Source: Musicola paradisiaca NCPPB 2511 (lineage in GTDB: Bacteria > Pseudomonadota > Gammaproteobacteria > Enterobacterales > Enterobacteriaceae). From it: DNA of 64,000 nt. The DNA lies in the NCBI RefSeq assembly GCF_000400505.1, contig NZ_CM001857.1, positions 347,490 to 411,489 of the forward strand. The letters run 5' to 3'. This document shows, piece after piece, positions 9,406 to 20,748 of this stretch. The position numbers and the translations under genes are program-made. Positions within the stretch are counted from its first letter, which is position 1, and every line of letters begins with the position of its first letter. The notes beneath the pieces are model-generated. The model was not told the origin of the DNA and made no database searches. It saw only the letters and a list, made by a program, of their open reading frames with translations.

Positions 9406-10107
9406 CTACAAGGTGCGGCACAAACACCATATCTGCACCTGGGCTGCGCCCGCAGCCAGCAGTGTCCGGCTGATTTCTTCCACGGTACTGCCGGTAGTCA
9501 CGACGTCGTCCAGCAGGGCGACCCGCTTGCCGTCGAGCGCCATACGGCATTCGAACGCGCCCTTCAGGTTGCGACGCCGGGCGGCGGCGGGCAGCGTCCG
9601 CTGTTGCGCCGTGTTTCGTGTTCGCGCCAGCACGTCAGGATGGTATGCGCAGCCAACCCAATGCGCGAGATGCCGGGCCAGCAGGTCGGATTGATTGAAA
9701 CCGCGTCGCCAGTGTCGCCAGCGGTGCAAGGGAACGGTCAGCAACATGTCCGGTCGCGGTAGGTCGTCGGGGCGGGTCAGCGCCATTTGCCGTCGTCTTT
9801 CCAGCCAGCACAGCAGCAACAGCCGCGCCAGCGCCGGCGCCAGTTCGGTTTTCCCCTGCAATTTAAAATGCCAGATCAACTGGTTGAACGGAGGCTGATA
9901 ATCGCCGACCAACAGTAACCTGTGCCAGGCGGGCGGATGTTGCAGGCAACGGCCGCAGGGCAGAACGCGATTGGCGGCGGGCAGACCACAGCGCGGGCAG
10001 CAAACAGGTGGTTGGGGCAGATGACGCAGGCAGTGACTGCAAATTCCGTGATGACTATCATAAAGCGATTGCTGGCAGAGCCAGCACCGCGCCATAGGCG
10101 TAAGCAT
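9406..10107 (-). CDS. gntX: ComF/GntX family phosphoribosyltransferase-like protein
   Basis: A 233-residue protein related to the competence protein ComF. The N-terminus has a zinc-binding cluster of CxxC pairs (CWLC, CSHC, CCPRCG, CGRC) and the C-terminus a phosphoribosyltransferase fold with the PRPP motif VALLDDVVTTGST near residues 200-212. The start at 10107 (MLTPMARCWLC) has AGGGAAG in front; the frame stays open upstream, but that stretch is rich in Cys/Ser/Pro and is probably not translated. It diverges from bioH. In E. coli it has been linked to gluconate use and DNA uptake; its exact role is unsettled. Confidence 0.88.
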   Translation of the reverse strand: MLTPMARCWLCQQSLYDSHHGICSHCLRHLPQPPVCCPRCGLPAANRVLPCGRCLQHPPAWHRLLLVGDYQPPFNQLIWHFKLQGKTELAPALARLLLLCWLERRRQMALTRPDDLPRPDMLLTVPLHRWRHWRRGFNQSDLLARHLAHWVGCAYHPDVLARTRNTAQQRTLPAAARRRNLKGAFECRMALDGKRVALLDDVVTTGSTVEEISRTLLAAGAAQVQIWCLCRTL

Positions 10108-10162
10108 CTTGTCTTCCCTGATTAATCCGGTCTCGACCACATTTGAACAAGGACAATAACCG

Positions 10163-10942
10163 ATGGAATCACTGCACTGGCAAACGGAAGGTTCGGGAAA
10201 ATGCGAACTTGTGTTGCTGCACGGCTGGGGAATGAATGCGCAGGTGTGGAACAGCATCGTTGTGCGGCTGGCGCCGCATTTTCGCCTGCATCGGGTAGAC
10301 CTGCCCGGGTATGGGCGCAGTCAGGGGTTCGGCGCCCTGTCGTTGGAGGAGATGACCACGACGGTGCTGGCGGGCGCGCCGGCGCGGGCGGTCTGGCTGG
10401 GGTGGTCGTTGGGCGGGCTGGTGGCCAGCCTGGCGGCGCTTCGGGCGCCGGAGCGAGTTAGCGCGCTGGTGACAGTAGCGTCCTCTCCCTGTTTTGAGGC
10501 CAGGGATGAATGGCCCGGCATTAAACCGCTGGTGCTGTCCGGTTTTCAGCAACTGCTGAACGAAGATTTCGCCGGTACGATCGAACGGTTTCTGGCGTTG
10601 CAGACGCTGGGCACCGAAAGCGCCAGAAAGGATGCGCGGTTGCTGAAGTCGGTAGTCACCGAGCAACCCTCCCCGACGGCGGCGGTTCTGAGCGGCGGGC
10701 TGGAGATTTTACGCCGGGCGGATTTACGTCAGGAGCTGGCCGGGCTGACCACGCCCTTCCTGCGACTGTACGGCGCGCTGGACGGCTTGGTGCCGCGCAA
10801 GGTCGCCATGCTGATGGACGAACAATTCCCGCATTCCACTTCAGTGGTGATGCCGAAGGCTTCCCATGCGCCGTTTATTTCCCACCCAGAGCCTTTTGTG
10901 GAGCATCTGGTCGCGTTTGCCCGACAACATGGAGAACGATGA
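10163..10942 (+). CDS. bioH: pimeloyl-ACP methyl ester carboxylesterase BioH
   Basis: A 259-residue alpha/beta hydrolase that removes the methyl group from pimeloyl-ACP methyl ester, ending pimelate synthesis for biotin. The nucleophile elbow is GWSLGG (Ser near residue 82); the Asp of the triad is in [10 protein letters not shown] and the His in [11 protein letters not shown]. coli BioH has 256 residues. It is transcribed divergently from gntX. The probable terminator at 11234 lies about 290 bases downstream, behind a methyltransferase remnant on the other strand. Confidence 0.95.
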   Translation: MESLHWQTEGSGKCELVLLHGWGMNAQVWNSIVVRLAPHFRLHRVDLPGYGRSQGFGALSLEEMTTTVLAGAPARAVWLGWSLGGLVASLAALRAPERVSALVTVASSPCFEARDEWPGIKPLVLSGFQQLLNEDFAGTIERFLALQTLGTESARKDARLLKSVVTEQPSPTAAVLSGGLEILRRADLRQELAGLTTPFLRLYGALDGLVPRKVAMLMDEQFPHSTSVVMPKASHAPFISHPEPFVEHLVAFARQHGER

Positions 10943-10949
10943 GCCTGAA

Positions 10950-11197
10950 CGGCAACGCGCCGTCAGCGGCGGAGAGGCATCAATGCCGGTCATTCGATGG
11001 CAGTAGGTCATGAAATAAGCGCCGTTCGGCGCGCTGCAGCCGCATCCTATATCCAGGATGGCGCTGTGTTCAGGTAGGAGTGCCAGAAAGCGGTCGAGCC
11101 AGTTGCGTTCGCCAAAATAACGCTGTCGGATCTTGTCCCACTCGTGAGCGTGACGTTGATAGATACCGATGATGGCTTTCGAGGACGGATGCGACAT
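10950..11197 (-). pseudogene. remnant of a SAM-dependent methyltransferase
   Basis: The first 45 codons from ATG 11197 read as the N-terminus of a class I methyltransferase (MSHPSSKAIIGIYQRHAHEW, then ILDIGCG). The SAM-binding glycine motif is damaged (GCGCSAPNGAYF where GCG-SG-x-PIA-x-YF would be expected). Family resemblance continues to MTGIDASP and then stops; the frame finally ends inside the 3' end of bioH. A normal member has about 200 residues, so this is a decayed 5' part. In E. coli the feo genes lie in this interval. Confidence 0.65.
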
Positions 11198-11233
11198 GAA
11201 AACTTCTCTCGTGATCGCCGGACGATGCGTGTT

Positions 11234-11269
11234 GCCCCTGACGCGAGCTGACTGCGTCAGGGGCTTTTT
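11234..11269 (+). terminator. Rho-independent terminator, plus strand
   Basis: An 11-bp stem GCCCCTGACGC / GCGTCAGGGGC with a 9-base loop followed by TTTTT. The only upstream plus-strand gene is bioH, so this is probably its terminator, now separated from it by the methyltransferase remnant. Confidence 0.8.
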
Positions 11270-11277
11270 GCAACGTG

Positions 11278-13605
11278 CTACCGCTTCTTAAACGCCGCCG
11301 CCAGCGCGTCGCTCATGGCGCTGTTGCCGGCAGGCGTCGTGTTTTGGCGCGGACGCGCCTTGTTGGTCGATGGTTGCTGGCGCGGGGTATTGTTGTTGTC
11401 ACGCCCGCCGCCGCGGCGGGTATTGCCTTCGCCCGGCTGTTCGTCCAGCCGCATAGTCAGCGCGATGCGTTTGCGCGGTAAATCCACTTCCAGCACTTTC
11501 ACTTTGACGATGTCGCCGGCTTTCACCACTTTATGCGGGTCGTCGACAAAGCGATCGGCCAGCGAGGAAATGTGCACCAGCCCATCCTGATGAACGCCGA
11601 TATCCACAAACGCGCCGAAGTTGGTGACGTTGGTGACGGCACCTTCCAGAATCATGCCCGGCGTCAGATCGTTAAGGGTTTCTACGCCGTCGGCGAAGTT
11701 GGCGGTTTTGAATTCCGGACGCGGGTCGCGGCCCGGTTTTTCCAGCTCTTTGATGATGTCGGTCACGGTCGGCACCCCGAAGCGCTCATCGGTGAAGTCG
11801 GCGGCTTTCAGCGTGCGCAGCGCATTGGCGTTGCCCATCAGTTCCTGCAGTTTCTGTTCGGTCACAGACAAAATGCGCTCCACCACCGGATAGGTTTCCG
11901 GATGCACGGTGGAGGCGTCCAGCGGGTTATCGCCGTGGTTGATGCGCAAAAAGCCGGCGCACTGTTCGAAGGCTTTCGGCCCGAGGCGGCTGACTTTCAG
12001 CAGTTGGTCGCGGTTGTTGAAGCGGCCGTTTTCATCGCGCCAGGCGACGATATTCTGCGCCATCAGGCGGGTCAGCCCGGCGACGCGGGTCAGCAGCGGC
12101 ACCGATGCGGTATTCAGGTCGACGCCGACGGCATTGACGCAGTCTTCCACCACCGCATCCAGCTTTTTCGCCAGTTGGGTCTGGCTGACGTCGTGCTGGT
12201 ACTGACCGACGCCAATGGATTTCGGATCGATCTTCACCAGTTCGGACAGCGGATCCTGCAAGCGGCGGGCGATGGAAACCGCGCCGCGCAGCGATACGTC
12301 CAGATCGGGAAACTCCAGTGCCGCCAGTTCGGAGGCGGAATACACCGAGGCGCCCGCTTCGCTGACGATGACTTTCTGCGCCTTGATATCCGGGAACTGT
12401 TTCTGGGTGTCGAGGAAGAAGCGCTCGGTCTCACGCGAGGCGGTGCCGTTGCCGATCGCCACCAGTTCCACCCGATGTTTGATGCACAGCGCCGCCACCG
12501 CCGCGGCCGCCTTGGCCGTCTGCCCGGTGTGGGGATAGATGGTATCGGTAGCGACCAGTTTGCCGGTGGCGTCCACCACGGCGACTTTCACCCCGGTGCG
12601 CAGGCCCGGATCCAGCCCCATGGTGGCGCGCATGCCCGCCGGCGCCGCCATCAGCAGGTCGTGCAGGTTGCGGGCGAAGACATTGATGGCTTCTTCTTCC
12701 GCTTTCTCCCGCACGCTGCCCATCAGTTCGGTTTCCAGATGCAACAGCACCTTGATGCGCCAAGTCCAACTAATGACTGCCCGCCGCCAGCCGTCTGCCG
12801 CCGCGCCGGCCGGGCGCACGCCCAGATGGTCGGCGATGATCTGCTCGCAGTAGCTTTCTTTCGGCGGTTCGTCGTACTGCGGATCGGCATTGAGCGACAG
12901 CTGCAACACGCCTTCGTTGCGGCCGCGAAACATCGCCAGCGCCCGGTGCGACGGCACCTGCGACAGCGGTTCGCGGTGGTTGAAGTAATCGCGGAATTTG
13001 GCGCCTTCCTCTTCTTTGCCTTCCACCACGGCGGCGACCAGATGGGCGTTTTTCCACAGGTAATCACGCACCTTGGCCAGCAGCGCGGCGTCTTCGGCGA
13101 AACGCTCCATCAGGATGTAACGGGCGCCGTCGAGCGCCGCTTTCACATCCGCGACGCCTTTGTCTGCGTCGACATAGGCTTGCGCCGTCGATTCCGGTTG
13201 CCGCGACGGATCGTTCCACAGGCTATCCGCTAGCGGTTCCAGCCCGGCTTCGATGGCGATCTGCCCGCGGGTGCGGCGCTTCGGTTTATAGGGCAGATAC
13301 AAGTCTTCCAGCTCGGTTTTGCTGAGCGTGGCGTTGATCGCCGCCGCCAGTCCGTCGCTCAGTTTCCCCTGTTCATCAATGGATTTCAGGATGGTTTGGC
13401 GACGTTCTTCCAGTTCGCGCAAATAGGCAAGGCGCGTTTCCAGTTGACGCAGCTGGGTGTCGTCCAGCCCGCCGGTCACTTCCTTACGGTAGCGGGCGAT
13501 AAAAGGCACGGTGTTGCCTTCATCCAGCAGCTGAACCGCGGCGCTGACTTGCTCCGGCCGCGCCTGCAGTTCGTGGGCAATAATCTGGCTTAATGCGTTC
13601 GTCAT
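11278..13605 (-). CDS. tex: Tex family RNA-binding transcription accessory protein (YhgF)
   Basis: A 775-residue cytosolic protein. Order: N-terminal helical Tex domain ([20 protein letters not shown]), a YqgF/RNase H-like domain near 330-460 ([17 protein letters not shown]), a ComEA-type helix-hairpin-helix region, and a C-terminal S1 RNA-binding domain near 650-725 ([20 protein letters not shown], then HQDGLVHIS). It ends in a Gly/Arg/Asn-rich tail. Start 13605 matches E. coli YhgF; the frame extends upstream with unrelated residues. Compared with my recollection of E. coli there is a short Ala-rich insertion near residue 300. Role: nucleic-acid-associated factor affecting transcription and translation. 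Confidence 0.93.
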   Translation of the reverse strand: MTNALSQIIAHELQARPEQVSAAVQLLDEGNTVPFIARYRKEVTGGLDDTQLRQLETRLAYLRELEERRQTILKSIDEQGKLSDGLAAAINATLSKTELEDLYLPYKPKRRTRGQIAIEAGLEPLADSLWNDPSRQPESTAQAYVDADKGVADVKAALDGARYILMERFAEDAALLAKVRDYLWKNAHLVAAVVEGKEEEGAKFRDYFNHREPLSQVPSHRALAMFRGRNEGVLQLSLNADPQYDEPPKESYCEQIIADHLGVRPAGAAADGWRRAVISWTWRIKVLLHLETELMGSVREKAEEEAINVFARNLHDLLMAAPAGMRATMGLDPGLRTGVKVAVVDATGKLVATDTIYPHTGQTAKAAAAVAALCIKHRVELVAIGNGTASRETERFFLDTQKQFPDIKAQKVIVSEAGASVYSASELAALEFPDLDVSLRGAVSIARRLQDPLSELVKIDPKSIGVGQYQHDVSQTQLAKKLDAVVEDCVNAVGVDLNTASVPLLTRVAGLTRLMAQNIVAWRDENGRFNNRDQLLKVSRLGPKAFEQCAGFLRINHGDNPLDASTVHPETYPVVERILSVTEQKLQELMGNANALRTLKAADFTDERFGVPTVTDIIKELEKPGRDPRPEFKTANFADGVETLNDLTPGMILEGAVTNVTNFGAFVDIGVHQDGLVHISSLADRFVDDPHKVVKAGDIVKVKVLEVDLPRKRIALTMRLDEQPGEGNTRRGGGRDNNNTPRQQPSTNKARPRQNTTPAGNSAMSDALAAAFKKR

Positions 13606-13732
13606 GGTTTTGTCGGCTAAATAATGAACATGAAAAGGATGAATTTCTGGGGGACAGTTATACGGATAGATGACGCAAAATGCCAGTCGGACAACGGGAG
13701 GAAACGGGCGGCGATGCCGCCCGGAGAGCACT

Positions 13733-15439
13733 TTATTCGTTGATGAACGGTGCGATGTAGCGTTGATGGCGGGAGGCTTTCAACTGTTGCAGATCGACCA
13801 GTACCAGCCCATCGACGCAGTTGTTGAAATCCGGGTCGACGCCGAAGTCGATAAACTGTACGCCACCGGGTTCGCACAGTTCCGAATACTGTTTATACAG
13901 CGTCGGGATCGAGCAACCGATGTTGTTGAGCATGCTTTTCAGCCGCGTTAAATCCTGCTGATAGTCGGTGCCTTCAAACTGGCGCAGCACATCCGGCAAC
14001 GACGCTGGATAAGGGCGGCGGGACTGCGCCAGCTGCTGGCTGGGCGCGAAGTGGATGCGATAAAACGCAATCAGCAAGTCGCGCGCCGGCGACGGCAGCG
14101 AACCGGACAGGGAAACCGGGCCGAACAGATAACGGTATTGTGGATAGCGGGCCAGATAGGCGCCGATGCCGAGCCACAGATAATCCAGCCCGCGCTTGCC
14201 CCAGTATTTGGGTTGAATGAAGCTGCGCCCTAATTCGATGCCGTTTGCCAATATCGGCGCCATCTCTTCGCCGTACTGGAACAGGCTGTGGCTGTAGAGC
14301 CCGTTAAGGCCTTTTTCCGCCAGCAGTCTGGCCGTTGGTGCAAAGCGGTAAGCGCCGACGATGTCCAGTTCCCGTTCATCCCACAGGATCAGGTGCAGGT
14401 AGTCGTCGTCGAAGCTATCGAGATCGCGGCGTTTGCCGGAGCCTTCGCCTACGGCGCGAAAGGCGATCTCGCGCAGCCGTCCCAGCTCGCGCAGGATCGG
14501 CACGTAGTCTTCGTTACGGCGTTGGTAGAGATAAATGGTCTTGCCGTCCGGCGTGGTGCCGAGAATTTCACAATCGGACAGCGCGCGCCGCAGCAGGGTG
14601 CGGTCTTCCGGCAGCGCGATCGGTTTTTCGCCGGCGAAGCAGCCGGGTTTGCCCTGCCCGAGTCGATAGACATGGCGGCGGAAACGGGCGGCCAGATCGT
14701 TTGGCGACCATTCGCCCTGACTCCAGGTCGCGTAGGGGATCTGGGCGCCGATACGGATGCGTAGCCGGTTGCCTTGCTGACGGAACATCTCCCGCACCAA
14801 TAACAACGTGGACAGCGGGCGATAGATCAGCGAAGAGAGGTAGAACAGGTTGCTGTTGCGCCCGCTGACGTGGATGGGAACGATGGGCGCGCGCGCTTTG
14901 GCCGCCAGCCGGATAAAACCACTGTGCCAGTGGCTGTCGCGGATCCCCTTCAGGCTCATGCGGGAGACTTCGCCAGCCGGGAACAGGATCACCGCGCCGT
15001 CATTGCCCAGGTGCTCCTGTATCGCAGTGATTTGCTGGCGTCGGGTACGGTTGCTGAAATTGTCCACGGCGAAGAACAGCTTCTTCAGCGGCTCGACATA
15101 CGACAACAACTGGCTGGCGACGATGCGCACATCGGGGCGCACCGTCGCGACTGCGCGCAGCAACGCCAGCCCGTCGAGCGAACCGATAGGATGGTTGGAG
15201 ACCAGTACCACCGGCCCACGGCTGGGAATATTTTCCAGCGCGCCATCCGTCATTTCACAGTTCAGGTGGAAATAATCCAGAATCTGTTCCACCAGATCCA
15301 GGCCTTTCAGATGGGGATAACGTTGGGCAAAGTCCTGCATTTCGGTTTCAAACAACAGCGCACTCAGAATGGAACGCTGCCAGTTCGGCGTAGGACGATG
15401 CGGAGCGATATCTTGCAGAATGGTATCCAGGCTAAACAT
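13733..15439 (-). CDS. bifunctional ornithine lipid synthase-like acyltransferase (OlsF type)
   Basis: A 568-residue protein with two acyltransferase halves. Residues 60-260 form a PlsC-type O-acyltransferase with the catalytic [10 protein letters not shown] motif (His near 83) and LFPAGEVSR. Residues 290-560 form an ornithine N-acyltransferase/GNAT-like domain ([20 protein letters not shown], then [16 protein letters not shown], then [20 protein letters not shown]). This order is that of OlsF of Serratia, which makes phosphorus-free ornithine lipids alone. The start has GGAGG in front. It lies between tex and greB with an LTA-synthase-like gene, a pair not found there in E. coli. Domain assignment is strong; the product is inferred. 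Confidence 0.85.
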   Translation of the reverse strand: MFSLDTILQDIAPHRPTPNWQRSILSALLFETEMQDFAQRYPHLKGLDLVEQILDYFHLNCEMTDGALENIPSRGPVVLVSNHPIGSLDGLALLRAVATVRPDVRIVASQLLSYVEPLKKLFFAVDNFSNRTRRQQITAIQEHLGNDGAVILFPAGEVSRMSLKGIRDSHWHSGFIRLAAKARAPIVPIHVSGRNSNLFYLSSLIYRPLSTLLLVREMFRQQGNRLRIRIGAQIPYATWSQGEWSPNDLAARFRRHVYRLGQGKPGCFAGEKPIALPEDRTLLRRALSDCEILGTTPDGKTIYLYQRRNEDYVPILRELGRLREIAFRAVGEGSGKRRDLDSFDDDYLHLILWDERELDIVGAYRFAPTARLLAEKGLNGLYSHSLFQYGEEMAPILANGIELGRSFIQPKYWGKRGLDYLWLGIGAYLARYPQYRYLFGPVSLSGSLPSPARDLLIAFYRIHFAPSQQLAQSRRPYPASLPDVLRQFEGTDYQQDLTRLKSMLNNIGCSIPTLYKQYSELCEPGGVQFIDFGVDPDFNNCVDGLVLVDLQQLKASRHQRYIAPFINE

Positions 15440-15543
15440 ATACGGGCCTCCATAATCACCGATGTCACGGTAAGGGAGGGAAATGACATCTTTATGTCAA
15501 AGCCGGAATAAATTTTTCTGAACGTAACTGACATGGCGTGGAA

Positions 15544-15573
15544 GAAAAACGGCGTCCGATCGGGCCGGACGCC
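15544..15573 (-). terminator. terminator of the LTA-synthase-like gene
   Basis: On the minus strand an 8-bp GGCGTCCG / CGGACGCC stem is followed by GTTTTTCTT, about 10 bases after the stop codon of the sulfatase gene. Confidence 0.85.
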
Positions 15574-15582
15574 GCCTGACGG

Positions 15583-17571
15583 CTATTGGTCGATGATGCC
15601 CTGTTCGCGGGCGTTGATCTGCCAGCGCAGTAGTGCCGGGTAGGCGACGGTGCGCTGTTGTTGCTCCGCGCTGATAGGTTGCGCGTCGGCCTGCGTCAGC
15701 ATCGGGTTGGCGGGATCCCAGGGGTAGCGTCCGCCGCTGCCGATAGGCGTAATCCCTTGTTCGTCGATCCATAACACCTGGTTGTAACCAAACGCGCGCG
15801 TCGCATCATCCTGCGGCGCCAGCATGTTGCGCCCGCCCAGCGCGTAATAGGGCGTATCGGACAGGCTGTAGGCGTAGAGCGTCGGGAAGATGTCTTTGTG
15901 CGAACCGGGGCGAGAAGCGTCAAAACGCCAGGCGGTCTGCGCCAGAATGGTTTTCGGTATGTACAGATAGAACGGCACGGCACGGTCGAGGAACTGTTCG
16001 TGCGGGTACTGGGCTTTTAGCCGGCGCATCTGGTGATCGCCGGTGGCGGCGATCAGCGTCGATTCGCCCATGGAGGAGGCTTTGACGGCGGCAATGAAAT
16101 CGCCCAGCGCATTGGTGGCGTACTGGTAGGTCGCGGCGATGGACTCCTGCTCTTGCTGGCCGACTTCCGCGTGCGCCATCATCTCCGGCCCGGCGCGCAC
16201 CGGCTGCGGGCGATAACTGGCGGGGACCTGGTAGGGCGGATGGTTGGTCACGGTCAGGATGCTGATGAACAGCGGCTGGCGGGCTTCCGCCAGCAGTTTT
16301 TGCGCCAGACGAAACGCGAATTCGTCCGGTACGCCCCAGTCGGTCAGCATGGCGCGTGACTCCGGGTAGCGCTCCATCAGCGAGCTTTGATCGTAGATTT
16401 CGTCAACGCCCAGCCGGGGCAGATAGTTGCCGAAATTACGCCACATACCGCTGCCGGGGGTGATGAAAATCACCTTGTAGCCCGCTTTTTTGTAGGTGGC
16501 GTAAGGGGTGTCGTCCAACGCGGTGTACTGTGCGGATGAGTGGCTGAGATTCTGAATCGGGCTGTGGAAAAACAATGCGGCAAATGACGGCGCGGTGCCG
16601 TTGCCTTCGGACACGAAACGGCGGAACACAAAGTCCGACGCGAAGTGCGGCCGCAGAGCGCCCAACATGTCGTTATCCGGCAGACGGTCATAAACCAGCA
16701 TGTTGCTGCCCATGCTTTCCATCAGCGCGACGACGACGTTGGGGCGGTGCGCCGCCAGCCAGGGATTATCCGGCGTGCGGGCGTCCAGCGTCGGCAACCC
16801 GCTTTGATGGCGCAACTGTTCTCCCGCCGTGCGCGTTACCGGCTCGAAGCGGATATCATCGTCCCGATCGCCAATCGCCCACGCCGAAGCCATCAGGCCG
16901 TTGGGCGCCAGTTTGTTCAGAATAGTGACGGAAGAGATTTGCGAATCGTTGCGCCGTAGCGGGAAGGTGCTCATGCTGCCGCGGATCATGGCGAAGAACA
17001 GCAGCAGACTGATGAGCAGATAGACAATAAATGTGGTTGTGGACAGCATGCCCGATGGCGGGGGTGTCCGCAGTATGCGTTTGCCCAGCCGGGAGGCGCA
17101 CCAGGCGCACAGCGACACCAGTAATAACGAGATAACAACCGGGTAGTCTTGCCAGATGTTCCTTAATACGGCGCTTGGGCCGTCATCGATCAACCCGAAC
17201 GCGAAGATATCGATGTAGGTATGGTACGTCTGGTAGTAGAAGTAGTTGATGATGGCGATGGCGCTGACCAGTAAGGCGCTAACGCCAAGGTACCCGGGCG
17301 TCAGGCGTTGCAGCCAGCGCCATCCGGCGCGATGCAGCCCCAGCAGCAAACCGATGACCAGTAACGGCGCCAGAATGATGGACACGGCGCGTAAATCGTA
17401 ACGCAGTCCGGTGAGCCACATCAGCTTCACCGCCGCATCATATTGTTGCAATTGCTGCTTGTCGGCGAATACCTGAAACATGGTCAGCCGGGCGCCCGAA
17501 AGCAGTAGACTCAGCAGCAAAACCTGCCACCACAAGGTTCTCAAAAAGATACGGGTACGCTGTTGATACAT
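15583..17571 (-). CDS. LTA synthase family membrane sulfatase/phosphoglycerol transferase
   Basis: A 662-residue inner-membrane protein. Five hydrophobic helices lie in residues 15-215 (VLLLSLLLSGARL, then VSIILAPLLVIGLLLGL, and others). A large periplasmic sulfatase-fold domain follows from about 265. Metal and nucleophile motifs are visible: VVVALMESMG, the Thr in SEGNGTAPSFAALFF, FITPGSGMWRNFG, ATGDHQMR. This family moves phosphoglycerol or similar groups onto glycans or lipids; E. coli OpgB is a distant relative acting on periplasmic glucans. In a Gram-negative organism the acceptor is unknown. Its neighbour OlsF also modifies the envelope. Confidence 0.82.
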   Translation of the reverse strand: MYQQRTRIFLRTLWWQVLLLSLLLSGARLTMFQVFADKQQLQQYDAAVKLMWLTGLRYDLRAVSIILAPLLVIGLLLGLHRAGWRWLQRLTPGYLGVSALLVSAIAIINYFYYQTYHTYIDIFAFGLIDDGPSAVLRNIWQDYPVVISLLLVSLCAWCASRLGKRILRTPPPSGMLSTTTFIVYLLISLLLFFAMIRGSMSTFPLRRNDSQISSVTILNKLAPNGLMASAWAIGDRDDDIRFEPVTRTAGEQLRHQSGLPTLDARTPDNPWLAAHRPNVVVALMESMGSNMLVYDRLPDNDMLGALRPHFASDFVFRRFVSEGNGTAPSFAALFFHSPIQNLSHSSAQYTALDDTPYATYKKAGYKVIFITPGSGMWRNFGNYLPRLGVDEIYDQSSLMERYPESRAMLTDWGVPDEFAFRLAQKLLAEARQPLFISILTVTNHPPYQVPASYRPQPVRAGPEMMAHAEVGQQEQESIAATYQYATNALGDFIAAVKASSMGESTLIAATGDHQMRRLKAQYPHEQFLDRAVPFYLYIPKTILAQTAWRFDASRPGSHKDIFPTLYAYSLSDTPYYALGGRNMLAPQDDATRAFGYNQVLWIDEQGITPIGSGGRYPWDPANPMLTQADAQPISAEQQQRTVAYPALLRWQINAREQGIIDQ

Positions 17572-17683
17572 ATTTGTTTTTATTCTCTACATCTCGTCAG
17601 GAGCGGAATGCTACGGTGCTATGACAGAAAAATCTCAGTAAAGTGTCGCTAAGATGAAGAAAATATGAATGGTAGGCGTTCGC

Positions 17684-17706
17684 ACCGCCGTCCGGACGAC
17701 GGCGGT
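17684..17706. terminator. hairpin downstream of greB
   Basis: Nine-base-pair stem ACCGCCGTC / GACGGCGGT with a 5-base loop just past the greB stop. No T-run follows on the minus strand, so it may be a weak terminator or mRNA-end structure. Confidence 0.45.
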
Positions 17707-17714
17707 AGGGAGGA

Positions 17715-18197
17715 TCACACCATGGGATTGCGGTAGTCGATTTTATTGACGTACCACACCCGTGGCCCTGCCGGGGTATTGACGACGACGTCTTCATCGA
17801 CCGTTTTTTTCAACAAGGCGCGCGCCATCGGCGCATCGATGGAGATGTAGTCTTTACGGCCGTAGATTTCGTCGGGGCCGACGATACGAAAGCGTTTGAT
17901 GTCGCCCGCTTCGTTTTCCACTTCCACCCAGGCGCCGAAAAACACTTTGCCTTCCTGTTGGGGCGAGTAGTCCACGACCCGTACGATTTGCAGACGCTTT
18001 CGCAAATAACGAACCCGGCGGTCGATTTCACGCAACAGCCGTTTATTGTAGAGATAGTCGGCATTTTCGCTGCGATCGCCCAGGCTGGCGGCCCAGGCGA
18101 CTTTTTCGGTAATTTCGGGACGACGTTCTTTCCACAGGTAGTTGAGTTCCTGATGTAGGGCTTCGTAGCCTTCGCGGGTGATCAAATCAGTCTTCAT
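17715..18197 (-). CDS. greB: transcription elongation factor GreB
   Basis: A 160-residue factor that enters the RNA polymerase secondary channel and stimulates transcript cleavage, rescuing backtracked complexes. The N-terminal coiled-coil finger carries the acidic tip in SLGDRSENADYLYNKR (residues 39-54). The C-terminal FKBP-like domain contains SPQQEGKVFFGAWVEVE and GRKDYISIDAPMARALL. Start 18197 gives MKTDLITREGYEALHQELNY, matching E. coli GreB (158 residues). Divergent from ompR, as in E. coli. Confidence 0.96.
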   Translation of the reverse strand: MKTDLITREGYEALHQELNYLWKERRPEITEKVAWAASLGDRSENADYLYNKRLLREIDRRVRYLRKRLQIVRVVDYSPQQEGKVFFGAWVEVENEAGDIKRFRIVGPDEIYGRKDYISIDAPMARALLKKTVDEDVVVNTPAGPRVWYVNKIDYRNPMV

Positions 18198-18470
18198 ATT
18201 CGGTACTGGAATCGCGGTGGTTTTATGGGTACAGGGATAAGATAGCGGATATGCTGCCATTTATGGCATGACCGGCGGTGTTGAACAAAGGAAACGTTTG
18301 ATTACAACGTATTTTTATATCCTTTGTAACAATTTTGCTTAGAATATATACCAGAAACGACTGTCCGTTCGCTGTCGGTTTCTGAACAATATCAGCGTGA
18401 GCCGCGTCGCTATCGCGGGCACTTGCTGACGGTCGGTTCGGCGGCGATTTACGCCTTTGGAGAGTTAGAG

Positions 18471-20545
<2,075 letters not shown>

Positions 20546-20689
20546 GGTTGCTGACAACGCGCGGCAAGCGGCAATAATGAATAGTTCGTAAAGGCGCTGC
20601 CAGTACGTCTTTGTCAGCGCGAACGCGTTGCTCTTCCAGGCCCATCACCGTTTGATGAAGGCTGCCAGGTTTGCCATCAGTTTGAAGTG

Positions 20690-20717
20690 AAGGGCGTTCC
20701 CCGAGAGGAACGCCCTT
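20690..20717. terminator. hairpin between convergent envZ and pckA
   Basis: Perfect 11-bp stem AAGGGCGTTCC / GGAACGCCCTT with a 6-base loop. Neither side has a clear T-run, so its strength as a terminator is uncertain. Confidence 0.5.
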
Positions 20718-20748
20718 GCCGTTGATGTCGCTGGCGGTTCTTGCGTGC

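Noticed and set aside
11533-13233. Long open frame (566 codons) on the plus strand opposite tex
   Set aside because: It mirrors the codon structure of tex, is rich in Gly/Arg/His/Gln as GC-rich antisense frames are, and has no ribosome-binding site or family signature.
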